From Fructobacillus evanidus (GTDB lineage Bacteria > Bacillota > Bacilli > Lactobacillales > Lactobacillaceae), in assembly GCF_963580165.1 (NCBI RefSeq), contig NZ_CAUZLM010000006.1, forward strand, positions 1 to 64,000: 64,000 nucleotides of DNA, in the 5' to 3' direction. A program made the position numbers and the translations under genes. Under the pieces are notes generated by a model. It was not told where the DNA came from. It ran no database searches and saw only the letters and a program-made list of their open reading frames with translations. Within the stretch, counting starts at the first letter, position 1. Every line of letters starts with the position of its first letter. Shown in pieces: positions 33,667 to 41,392 of this stretch.

Positions 33667-35109
33667 ATGATTCTAAATAATTTTAAATCGTTTAAGGGAA
33701 CACATGAAATTAATTTTTCTAATGGAGTGAATTACTTTGTTGGAAATAATAATTCTGGAAAAACAACGTTGTTTTATGCTCTTGAATTTATTACCGGTGG
33801 TGCTTCAAAGTCTGATGTGGTATCAAATACTTGCCCAAAAGAAGATGTTTCAGTAGAGATATACTTGTCAGATGTAAATAAAGAGATAATTCCTCAAAAG
33901 TATCAAAGGTGTATTCAAAATAATACTATTAGAATAAAACGATCTTCTAAGGAAGAGACTATTATACAAAATGGAAAACCAGTTACATTAAACATCAAAA
34001 AGGTTAGAGTTTATAACCCTGAAAAAAATGAAGAAAAATTGGAAGGACAATTTGAAAATATATCCGGAATTGATAAAACAATTAAAGAACTTTTATCATT
34101 TACAACCGTATATGCCGAAATGCAAAATAATGAGTTTCAGAATTTTGGTTCTACAAAAATAACTGGAAAATTAATAGAACAAATTTCCCGTAATTTTGTG
34201 GAGACCGAAATTTATAAAACGTTTATTGCTTCTTATGAAAAAGCTTTTAGAACAGATAAAGAAGGTTTCAAAGAAAATTTGAGTCAGACGCTTTCTAGTA
34301 TAAATAGTACTATGAATGATCAGTTTGGAAATGTTCAAATTGGTATTAATTTTAATATTCCAGACATTCATGATTTTATTAAAAATGCTAATTTCACAGT
34401 TAAAGAAAATAAAAAAGAAACTAATATATCAGAGAACGGAAATGGATTACAGAGAGCTTTAGCATTTTCAATCATTCAAGTGTTTGCTAAACAATCTAGG
34501 CAAAATAAACAGTTTCCCCTATTTTTCCTGCTTGATGAACCAGAACTTTATTTACATCCAAAGGCACAGGATAATTTATTAAATGCTATAAATGATTTAT
34601 CCGAATTTGATCAATTTTTCATTACAACTCATTCCCCATATATTCTCAGACATTTACGAAACAATAAAGATAAAGTAATCATTTTAAATAAGTCAGATAA
34701 AAATTCACCCATAGATACCAATGATTTAATATTTGATTCAATATCAATTGGAGAAATAACATATAAAGCTTTTCATGTTCCAACAGCAGACTTTCATAGC
34801 GAATTATTTACTAAGCTATATGTGCATTGGGTTGAAACTACTCCCACCCAAGAAAGCCATGGTATAAATGCATTTGAAAAGGACTTTTTACTTCCTAAGG
34901 TTCAAGATAATCCTGACCTTATAAAACTAATGCAGGAAAGATATAATGCGGGAAAATTTAAGCCAAGCAAACAACACAGCTTACCTTTCATTATAAGAAA
35001 TACAATAGACCATCCTGAACTGAGAGAAGGAGGCCATAATTTCCCGATAACTGATCAAGACCTTAAAATCTCAATAGATTTCATGATAAAACTACAGAAA
35101 ACAATATAA
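33667..35109 (+). CDS. OLD-like AAA ATPase with C-terminal HEPN-type motif
   Basis: 480 residues. The N-terminal half-ATPase has Walker A GNNNSGKTT near 26-34. After a coiled middle part come the ABC-like Walker B FLLDEPELYLHP and an H-loop ITTHSPYI. There is no TOPRIM nuclease domain. The last ~110 residues instead hold IIRNTIDHPE with Arg444 and His449, fitting the RxxxxH of HEPN ribonucleases. That layout (AAA ATPase plus HEPN toxin) suits an abortive-infection defence protein; the call is inference. The protein begins very close to its first strand (MILNNFKSF) and has no good ribosome site, so the true start is uncertain. Confidence 0.7.
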   Translation: MILNNFKSFKGTHEINFSNGVNYFVGNNNSGKTTLFYALEFITGGASKSDVVSNTCPKEDVSVEIYLSDVNKEIIPQKYQRCIQNNTIRIKRSSKEETIIQNGKPVTLNIKKVRVYNPEKNEEKLEGQFENISGIDKTIKELLSFTTVYAEMQNNEFQNFGSTKITGKLIEQISRNFVETEIYKTFIASYEKAFRTDKEGFKENLSQTLSSINSTMNDQFGNVQIGINFNIPDIHDFIKNANFTVKENKKETNISENGNGLQRALAFSIIQVFAKQSRQNKQFPLFFLLDEPELYLHPKAQDNLLNAINDLSEFDQFFITTHSPYILRHLRNNKDKVIILNKSDKNSPIDTNDLIFDSISIGEITYKAFHVPTADFHSELFTKLYVHWVETTPTQESHGINAFEKDFLLPKVQDNPDLIKLMQERYNAGKFKPSKQHSLPFIIRNTIDHPELREGGHNFPITDQDLKISIDFMIKLQKTI

Positions 35110-35160
35110 TCCATTTAAAAAAATAACAATGGATTATTATTTTCTGTTCTCCCGAACTGC

Positions 35161-35373
35161 TTACGTACAAATTTTCCGTACAGTTTCCGTACAAAATGAT
35201 GAAAACAGAGCATAAGGGGAAATTGTACTCACGCAAGCGTGGTACCCCACAGTGTGGGGATTTCCCGAGTACTCGGCTGTTTTTTCTTGTACGTAAGGCT
35301 TCCGTACAGAAAATGAGGTTAATCTTGTCGGTTTCATCTGTTGTACGTAACGTTTCCGTACAACGTACGGAAG
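35161..35373. repeat. TTCCGTACA repeat cluster with palindromes
   Basis: TTCCGTACA occurs at 35174, 35185, 35300 and 35354, with a partial inverted copy at 35365. TTGTACGTAA occurs at 35287 and 35341, and its inverse near 35161. Between them lie palindromes CACGC-AA-GCGTG (35231-35242), CCCCACA-G-TGTGGGG (35245-35259) and CCGAGTACTCGG (about 35265-35276). I see no convincing gene between 35110 and 35544. Confidence 0.6.
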
Positions 35374-35544
35374 AAAATGGTTTGCTGGTAAGTCATTTTT
35401 TGGTTACACTCATGAAGATTATCAGAAATTATTGCTGATGGAAAAGATAGAGTGATAATAAAAATATAGGTTTTTGGACTCGTTTTTTTCAGAGCAATTC
35501 GAGACAATTTTGGTAAATAAATGTCGAGGGGAGAGGAAAGCGGA

Positions 35545-35721
35545 ATGAAGAAGCACCTAGGAAAATGGGATAAATTATATTTATTAATTTTTATTGTTGC
35601 CTTAGTTTTTATACACTTCTATCATGGTAACGAACTATTGTTAAATATTGCAGCTGGGATTGTGTTTGTGTGTGGTGTTTTCGTTTTTTATTCGGCTATT
35701 TGTATAAAAAAAGATTCTTAA
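35545..35721 (+). CDS. Small two-span membrane protein
   Basis: A 58-residue product starting MKKHLGKWDKLYL, with two hydrophobic segments (LLIFIVALVFIHFY and AAGIVFVCGVFVFY) and a short charged tail. The frame could start at an ATG at 35521, but GAGAGG at 35529-35534 serves ATG 35545 better. No family recognised. It is followed by a second gene of the same kind, so the two may work together, for example in immunity or as small toxins. Confidence 0.5.
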   Translation: MKKHLGKWDKLYLLIFIVALVFIHFYHGNELLLNIAAGIVFVCGVFVFYSAICIKKDS

Positions 35722-35796
35722 AGATAATTTTTACTCAGAAAATGTGGAAAGAGAAAAGCATGACTGAACAACAAGCCCCCTAGGAGGAGAGAGATT

Positions 35797-35988
35797 TTGG
35801 ACAAATTTATGAATCGGCAGGTCGTTCTGCATTTGATGTCGGCGATGATTTTATTTGTTATTGTGCATTTCCTTTTTCATAATAATACCCTTGTAAAAGA
35901 TCTTTTATCAGCCGTTATCTATTTTGTTATTACTTTTTTTGTTGATCGTTATTTAAATAAACATTCTTATAAAAGATCTCATAAATGA
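35797..35988 (+). CDS. Small two-span membrane protein
   Basis: A 63-residue product beginning at a TTG codon that is 9 nt after an AGGAGG; the next ATG (35809) would be too far from it. Two hydrophobic spans (LMSAMILFVIVHFLF; LLSAVIYFVITFFV) are followed by a basic C-terminus (YLNKHSYKRSHK). No family recognised. It resembles in build, but not clearly in sequence, the protein at 35545. Confidence 0.5.
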   Translation: MDKFMNRQVVLHLMSAMILFVIVHFLFHNNTLVKDLLSAVIYFVITFFVDRYLNKHSYKRSHK

Positions 35989-36082
35989 TTTTTTCACAAA
36001 GCTGAAATCCCTTGAAATTGGGATTATGAGAGCTAGACCAATTTTTTTTAGTCCCATTGAGCAAGTGGACTTATCATAAAAG

Positions 36083-36119
36083 AAAAAGCAGGCCCCAGTT
36101 TTGGGGGTCTGCTTTTTTG
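36083..36119 (+). terminator. Terminator after the small membrane-protein genes
   Basis: AAGCAGGCCCC pairs with GGGGGTCTGCTT around AGTTTT and is followed by T6. A weaker hairpin, AATCCC...GGGATT, precedes it at 36006-36026. Confidence 0.85.
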
Positions 36120-36213
36120 GCTTTTGGTAACCTGCATTATGTTAAGTAGCTTTATGGTAAGTTGGTACTAAGATAAGATAGTATTGAACAAAATGAAAGA
36201 GAGGGTAACGAAA

Positions 36214-37007
36214 ATGAAAACCAGTAATTTAGTGGATTATGAAAGTTTTGGGGACGGTATGCCTATTGTTTTCTTACATGGTATGGCACTTAGTAAAGAG
36301 TCAAATATCTTTTTTTTTGAACCATTTTTACAGTTTTCAAATTGGCAAAGGATTTATTTAGATTTACCGGGTATGGGTCATAGTGCACCAATAGATAAGG
36401 CAAACAGCGATACAGTTTTAGATACATTGGTTAAATCTATAAAAGAAATTATTGGGAATCAAAAATTTGTCTTATATGGTCATTCTTATGGTGGATATAT
36501 GGCTCAAGCATTGGCAGAAATTTTTTCTAATCAGATAATCGGCTTATTTTTGACTGCCCCTGTGGTAACCGCTCATAAGTCAAAACGATTACTTGCTAAA
36601 CATCAGAATATCTTTATTGAACCAGTTAAGGTTGATAAAAATGCTGATTATTATAATGATTTTTTAAGTATGAATAGTCGTATCAATCAGGAAAACTGGG
36701 AAAATATCAAGAATTGATAATTCCAGGTCTGATTTTTAATAATGATTCTTTTCTTTCAGAATTGAATTATCATTATATGTTATCTAATGAATCCCTTTTA
36801 CAACAAAAAAATTATCAGATACCCTTAACAAAACTGTTAGGAAAAAATGACCAAATTGTTGGCTATAAACAACAATGCCAACTTGTTGAAAATAGTGATA
36901 GTGGCAGTATAATTTTGCTAGATCAAACAGGCCACAATATCTTCATAGATCAACCTTATTTAACAAAAATAGCTTTTCAACACTTTCTGAATATGTTTAC
37001 TAAATAA
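36214..37007 (+). pseudogene. Alpha/beta hydrolase, frameshifted
   Basis: A prolyl-aminopeptidase-like alpha/beta hydrolase broken by a one-base shift near 36690-36715. The first part (to the TGA at 36717) holds HG-type oxyanion FLHGMAL and the nucleophile motif GHSYGG. The second part, in another frame, continues ...YQELIIPGL and supplies the Asp (LLGKNDQIVG) and His (QTGHNIFID). All three triad residues survive, and one inserted base near the AAAA of GGGAAAATATC restores one ~264-residue protein, so the damage is recent or a sequencing error. ATG 36214 is chosen because of GAGAGGG at 36199-36205. Confidence 0.75.
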
Positions 37008-37084
37008 TGCTTTAGGGTTTTAGCGTTATTTTGGTAATTTAGTTAATTTTCTAACCATTCCCCGTTAACGTTGCTTTCAAGCCT

Positions 37085-37285
37085 TTTTAGGTTAAGACCT
37101 AAATTGGTAGTGAAACTCAGGTCGCCTGTCCTTTTGACACTTGATGTCGCAAACTAAAATGGCCGTTTCACTGGTAACACCAGGCAATTTGTTCTTAGTA
37201 AGTTAGACGCATGACGCCGAGTATAGAAAATTAAATGATGGTGTTCGCCACTGGAAGTTTCAAATTATAAAAAGAAGGTGCACAT
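37085..37285 (+). ncRNA. Putative IS110 bridge RNA region
   Basis: Upstream of the transposase lie TAGGT/ACCTA (37089-37102), a stem AGTGAAAC (37109-37116) with GTTTCACT (37165-37172) enclosing a ~48-nt loop, CTGG/CCAG (37171-37184), and GGTG-TTCG-CCAC (about 37240-37251). IS110 elements encode a guide RNA here whose internal loops recognise target and donor DNA. The position and layout fit; loop assignment cannot be made without the element ends. Confidence 0.5.
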
Positions 37286-37288
37286 ACG

Positions 37289-38332
37289 ATGCACTATGTT
37301 GTTGGTATTGACGTTTCAAAATCAATTAGCCAAGTCGTTGTGGCTGTTGATCAAAAAAATGTCGAATCCTACAAAATTTCGCATGATGTCTTTGGCTTTC
37401 ATCGTTTAAATACTTCAATCCAACAATTTGATGAGTTTCCAGACATTGTCTTGGAAGCTACCGGCGTTTATTCAAGACATCTAAAACACTTCATAGAGCA
37501 TCAATACTACCCGTATCGCTATAAATCCGCTAGCTGCCAAGAAAGAATTGGACCAATTACGGTCGAATAAAACGATTTGAATGATGCTAAGAACCTTGCC
37601 TTAACGCAATTCATATTGGAAAGGCCAAAACATTATGTTTAAGCGCCAATCTATCTTGAATTACAAGATATGAGCCGGTTTTACCAACAGTTAACACACG
37701 ATTTTGTTCAGACTAAGAATCGTCTTCATCGTGTCTTACAACTCACTTTTCCAGAGATTGAACAATTATTTTCTACGACGGATAATCACTTATACTTAGA
37801 AATTCTCAGTGTCTTTCCTCATGCCCAGCTAGCTAGTCATAACTTACGAACATTAGCCGATACTCTTCAATCCATCTCGAATCAGCATATTGGACAAAAT
37901 CGCTTAAACCTGATTGCACATAAGCTATCCAAGTTGGCTAGGCAATCAGCACCAGCCGTTTCGCTCATCGCCGAGCTAGGTGATTTAAATCGTTTTAAAA
38001 CGAGTAATCAATTAAACGCTTTTATCGGTATCGATTTAAGGTTTAATGATTCCGGGCAATACCAAAGTTCCGGCTTTATAACCGAGCGAGGCAATCACAT
38101 TGCTCGTAAAGTTCTGTTTAAAGCAATTGGCAATATGGCCAGTACAGCGACATATGGCCATCCCAATCACATTAACGACTGGTACCAAAAGAAAAAGCAA
38201 TCTTCTCAAGGTGTCGGAACCAAGAAGATTGCCATTGGTGCCATGTCTCGCCTAATAAGAACATTGCACTACTTGGTGCTTCATAACCAACTCTATGACT
38301 ATGAATTGCATCAAGAAAATAACTTAATTTAA
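37289..38332 (+). pseudogene. IS110-family transposase, two in-frame stops
   Basis: One frame of 347 codons starting MHYVVGIDVSK. The DEDD RuvC-like domain shows Asp in GIDVSK and Glu in VLEATGVYS, and NDLNDAKNLA follows the first stop. The C-terminal Transposase_20 part has LNAFIGIDLRFNDSG and TERGNHIARKVLFKA. TAA codons at 37568-37570 and about 37640 interrupt it without any frame change, so the protein is probably inactive. Confidence 0.85.
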
Positions 38333-38411
38333 GCCTACCACTTTCCTAAAAAATGCAAAGATGATAGCTTATTTCAGTGCGTCTAAAATCATCATGTTTA
38401 GAAAAAGAAAA

Positions 38412-38472
38412 GAAGTCAAAACCCTTGATGAGCTTGACTTCTGGTAGAAAAATCCCTTCGGGGATTTTTTTA
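38412..38472. terminator. Composite two-hairpin terminator
   Basis: GAAGTCAA (38412-38419) pairs with TTGACTTC (38434-38441); after a short TAGAAAAA linker comes AATCCC-TTCG-GGGATT with a T7 run (38449-38472). The layout closely mirrors 1443-1507. Confidence 0.8.
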
Positions 38473-38483
38473 TTGTCTACATG

Positions 38484-38539
38484 TTGACACGGTGTCATAA
38501 ATGAGTAGACTGGGGAGTGAAGAAATGACACTGTGTCAT
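38484..38539 (+). promoter_or_regulatory. Promoter with two TetR-type operators
   Basis: TTGACA (38484-38489), 16-bp spacer and TAGACT (38506-38511). Operator 1, TGACAC-G-GTGTCA, is at 38485-38497 and overlaps the -35 box. Operator 2, ATGACAC-T-GTGTCAT, is at 38525-38539 just past the start site. Centres are 41 bp apart, about four helical turns. Confidence 0.8.
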
Positions 38540-38555
38540 TACAAGGAGATAAAAA

Positions 38556-39071
38556 ATGCCAAAAGCCACATTTTTAAACTTAAATGCAGCCAAAAAGGAA
38601 AAAATCAGCCAGGTTCTCTTAGAAGAATTTTCGACCTATTCACTTTTAGATGCCAACGTGAACCATATTGTGAAGGCAGCCGGGATTGCCCGTGGGTCCT
38701 TTTATACCTACTTTGCCGACTTGGATGATGCTTACCGGTATACCCTGGGTCAGGTGATGGCGACGATTCACGAGGCCTTTGTTGGGAATAACCCGTTTCA
38801 AGCAACTCGATCCTTTATTGATCAGGTTGAACAAAATCCGTATTACGCCTTTTTGAGCAATTATTACGTCGTTGATGAGGCCATCTTGGCTGCTCATCAT
38901 CAGGAAACCAGCAGCACCAATTGGGATAAGGCGACTGCTGATTTGCCACAGTGGCTGGCCGATGTCGCCGTCCACCATTTGATTCGTGAATACTTTTTAG
39001 CGCCGACCGATAAGGAGCAGATTCTATCACTATTAGATGCCTTGTCCGGTTGGCACAAGCAGGAGGCTTAA
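38556..39071 (+). CDS. TetR/AcrR-family autoregulator of the ABC transporter operon
   Basis: 171 residues. Its HTH is HIVKAAGIARGSFYTYFADLDDAY (about residues 32-55), typical TetR. It starts 16 bp after a perfect 15-bp palindrome that, with its partner, brackets the promoter, so autorepression is strongly suggested. AAGGAG precedes the ATG. The downstream permease starts 1 bp after its stop, making tetR-permease-ATPase one operon. The effector may be a toxic compound handled by the transporter (inference). Confidence 0.88.
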   Translation: MPKATFLNLNAAKKEKISQVLLEEFSTYSLLDANVNHIVKAAGIARGSFYTYFADLDDAYRYTLGQVMATIHEAFVGNNPFQATRSFIDQVEQNPYYAFLSNYYVVDEAILAAHHQETSSTNWDKATADLPQWLADVAVHHLIREYFLAPTDKEQILSLLDALSGWHKQEA

Positions 39072-39072
39072 G

Positions 39073-40125
39073 ATGTTCTTAGCATGGCATGAAATTAAAA
39101 AAGAAAAGTTGCGTTATGGATTGGTCGTAGCGGTTATCGCGATGATTGCCTACCTAATCTTTATTCTGAGTGCTTTGGCGCTCGGGTTGGCCAATGAAAA
39201 TACGGCGGCGGTGAATAGCTGGCAGACGAAATCAGTGGTGCTGAGTAAAGATGCCAACGGTGACCTAAGTCAGTCCTTGCTGACGCGAGCCGATGCTAAT
39301 CGGGTTGGGGAAAAGCAGGCTGATTTACTCGCCTTAACCCCAGGTATCTTAAAACAGGGCAGCCTTCGTGACTCGGCAATGTTTGTTGGCCTGAGTAAAA
39401 ATAGTCAGGTGACCCAAAGCATTTCACTGACAAAAGGCCACTTGTGGCAGTCAAAAAATGAGGTGGTCGTTTCTAGTAAGCTGGCCAATCAGGGGATAAA
39501 GCTAGGGCAGAAATTAACCCTAGGCCTACAAAGCCAACCCCTAACGGTGGTCGGCTTTGCCAAAAATGCAGAGTATAATATGGCGCCAATTGTTTATGGT
39601 GACCGGTCGCAGTGGGCGGCTATTAAGGGGACAACGAACCAATTCATTGGCTCTGGCTTTGTTAGTCGAGAAAAGCTAACCGTGCATGGTAGCAATTTAC
39701 AGGTAGTAACGAAGGCGGCCTTGTTTGAGAAGATGCCTGGTTATAGTGCGCAAAATAAGACCTTTGTGCTGATGATTGCCTTTTTGATCCTGATTTCCGT
39801 TGTGATTGTGGCCATCTTCCTCTACATTTTGACGGTGCAGAAGATGGAAAATTTTGCTGTTTTGCGGGCGCAGGGCATTCCGGTTAGCTATTTAGTGTTG
39901 AACACCTTGTCGCAAACCATTTTAATGATGGCCGTGGCGGTGGTGATTAGCATGGGCTTGGCTCTCGGCACGAGTGCCATTATGCCGGCAGCGGTGCCAA
40001 TGTTCTTCAACTTCAGCTTGATTGGTCTGACAGGCTTGGCCCTGGTTGTCATGGGACTTTTGGGCGCTGTGATTCCGATGCGGCTGATTGCCAAAATTGA
40101 CCCAGTAACAGTGATTGGAGGGTGA
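39073..40125 (+). CDS. FtsX-like ABC transporter permease
   Basis: 350 residues. An N-terminal span (VVAVIAMIAYLIFILSALAL), a ~190-residue external MacB_PCD-like domain, then three C-terminal spans typical of FtsX permeases, ending ...AKIDPVTVIGG. A longer frame opens at 39037 inside tetR, but AGGAGG at 39060-39065 points to ATG 39073. Works with the ATPase next to it, probably in export or extrusion of hydrophobic compounds or peptides rather than import. Confidence 0.88.
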   Translation: MFLAWHEIKKEKLRYGLVVAVIAMIAYLIFILSALALGLANENTAAVNSWQTKSVVLSKDANGDLSQSLLTRADANRVGEKQADLLALTPGILKQGSLRDSAMFVGLSKNSQVTQSISLTKGHLWQSKNEVVVSSKLANQGIKLGQKLTLGLQSQPLTVVGFAKNAEYNMAPIVYGDRSQWAAIKGTTNQFIGSGFVSREKLTVHGSNLQVVTKAALFEKMPGYSAQNKTFVLMIAFLILISVVIVAIFLYILTVQKMENFAVLRAQGIPVSYLVLNTLSQTILMMAVAVVISMGLALGTSAIMPAAVPMFFNFSLIGLTGLALVVMGLLGAVIPMRLIAKIDPVTVIGG

Positions 40126-40129
40126 GCAC

Positions 40130-40804
40130 ATGGAAAGTTTAGTATTAAAACAAGTGAATAAGACCTTCGGTCATGGATTAAATCAGGTTCAGGCACTGCA
40201 GGATGTTGACTTTGTCGCCAACCGTGGTGAGCTCACATTAATTTTGGGACCATCCGGTTCAGGGAAAAGTACCTTGCTGACGATTTTGGGTGGCTTACAA
40301 CGTCCAACTAATGGGTCAGTGCTGATTAACGATCAAGATATTAGTCGGTTAACCGGTAAAGAAGCTGACCGTTTCCGTCTTGATCATATTGGCTTTGTGC
40401 TCCAGTCCTATAATTTGGTACCTTACTTAACGGTAAAAGAACAATTCACTTTAGTGGATAAGGTTAAGAAGACACAGAATCTGACGCCAGCAGTGATGGA
40501 AGGCTATTTAAAGCGGCTGGGGATTACGCAACTGTTAGACAAGTATCCAGGTGAACTTTCAGGTGGGCAAACCCAGCGGGTGGCGATTGCTCGAGCCTTG
40601 TATACGGATCCTGATTTTATTTTGGCTGATGAACCAACAGCCGCATTGGATAGTGAGCGAGTGGCAGAAGTTGGGCAACTTTTTCAAGAAATTGCTCGAC
40701 GTGAAAATAAGGCCGTGGTTGTCGTTACACATGACCTGCGGTTAAAGGAAGATGCGGATCGAATCTATGAATTAGTTGACGGTAGCATAAGAGAAATAAA
40801 TTAG
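40130..40804 (+). CDS. ABC transporter ATP-binding protein (MacB/LolD type)
   Basis: 224 residues. Walker A GPSGSGKST, Q-loop (VLQSYNLVPYL), signature LSGGQTQRVAIARAL, Walker B FILADEPTAALD and the H-loop VVTHD are all present. It follows the permease by 4 bp; a TTG at 40115 would extend the frame, but GGAGGGTGAG directly precedes ATG 40130. It stops at TAG, which shows that TAG is a normal stop codon in this genome. Confidence 0.92.
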   Translation: MESLVLKQVNKTFGHGLNQVQALQDVDFVANRGELTLILGPSGSGKSTLLTILGGLQRPTNGSVLINDQDISRLTGKEADRFRLDHIGFVLQSYNLVPYLTVKEQFTLVDKVKKTQNLTPAVMEGYLKRLGITQLLDKYPGELSGGQTQRVAIARALYTDPDFILADEPTAALDSERVAEVGQLFQEIARRENKAVVVVTHDLRLKEDADRIYELVDGSIREIN

Positions 40805-40892
40805 AAATGTTTTTGTTGATTAATGAGTGATTTAGAAATAAAATCATTGATTCTAATTTGAAAAAGAAGTAAAAAAAGAAAATAATGGAAAA

Positions 40893-40926
40893 TTTCGAAG
40901 TTCTTTAATGGAACTTCGTTTTTTTT
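40893..40926 (+). terminator. Terminator after the TetR-ABC operon
   Basis: CGAAGTTC pairs with GAACTTCG around TTTAATG, followed by T8. Confidence 0.85.
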
Positions 40927-41077
40927 ATTTCTATAGAAAAGAATCATGCTAATCCTTGTTCAAATTTATTAAAGATCAATTTTTGATTTTAAAAGAAAAC
41001 GTTTTTAATTATTTTTCTTCTTTAATGAGCTTTAAAAAATGTCATAAATTTTCCTATTAGAAAAGAATTAGAATCAT

Positions 41078-41392
41078 TTGATATAAAAGAAATGTTTGTG
41101 ATAATATAAGGGCACAAAAACAATATAAGCGCGCTGTATGTTTGTTTTGTTTTCTGTGAATTTCAACACTTATCGTATATTGCAGGCGAGAGTTAAATTA
41201 GAAAGGAAGCGGAAACTTATTAATCAAATTTCAATCCGTTTTGAAGGCTGCCTTAGCTTAATTTAGGACGCTTTTTAGAAGCTTTAAAATTTGTTCTAGC
41301 ATAAATTGCCAACAATATGACCGGTGCTGATACTTACTAATTTTCAATTCCGATGTTTTCCATCAAATTTAAGGGTAGAAAGGTCAGTGTTT
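41078..41392 (+). promoter_or_regulatory. Promoter and long 5' leader of the first giant adhesin gene
   Basis: TTGATA (41078-41083), 16 bp, GATAAT (41100-41105) with an upstream TG. A transcript from about 41112 would have a ~280-nt untranslated leader before the ATG at 41393. No gene lies inside. AAAGG at 41377-41381 is the ribosome site. Confidence 0.55.

Larger units (their letters stand above)
37020..38345 (+). mobile_element. Degenerate IS110-family insertion sequence
   Basis: A transposase pseudogene (37289-38332) with a ~270-bp non-coding left region that folds into several stem-loops, as expected of IS110 elements. These lack clear terminal inverted repeats, so the ends given are approximate. 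It sits at the right edge of the AT-rich island. Confidence 0.7.

Noticed and set aside
35196..35438. An 80-codon rightward frame in the repeat cluster
   Set aside because: It is made of the TTCCGTACA repeats and palindromes, has no good ribosome site and no recognisable domain.
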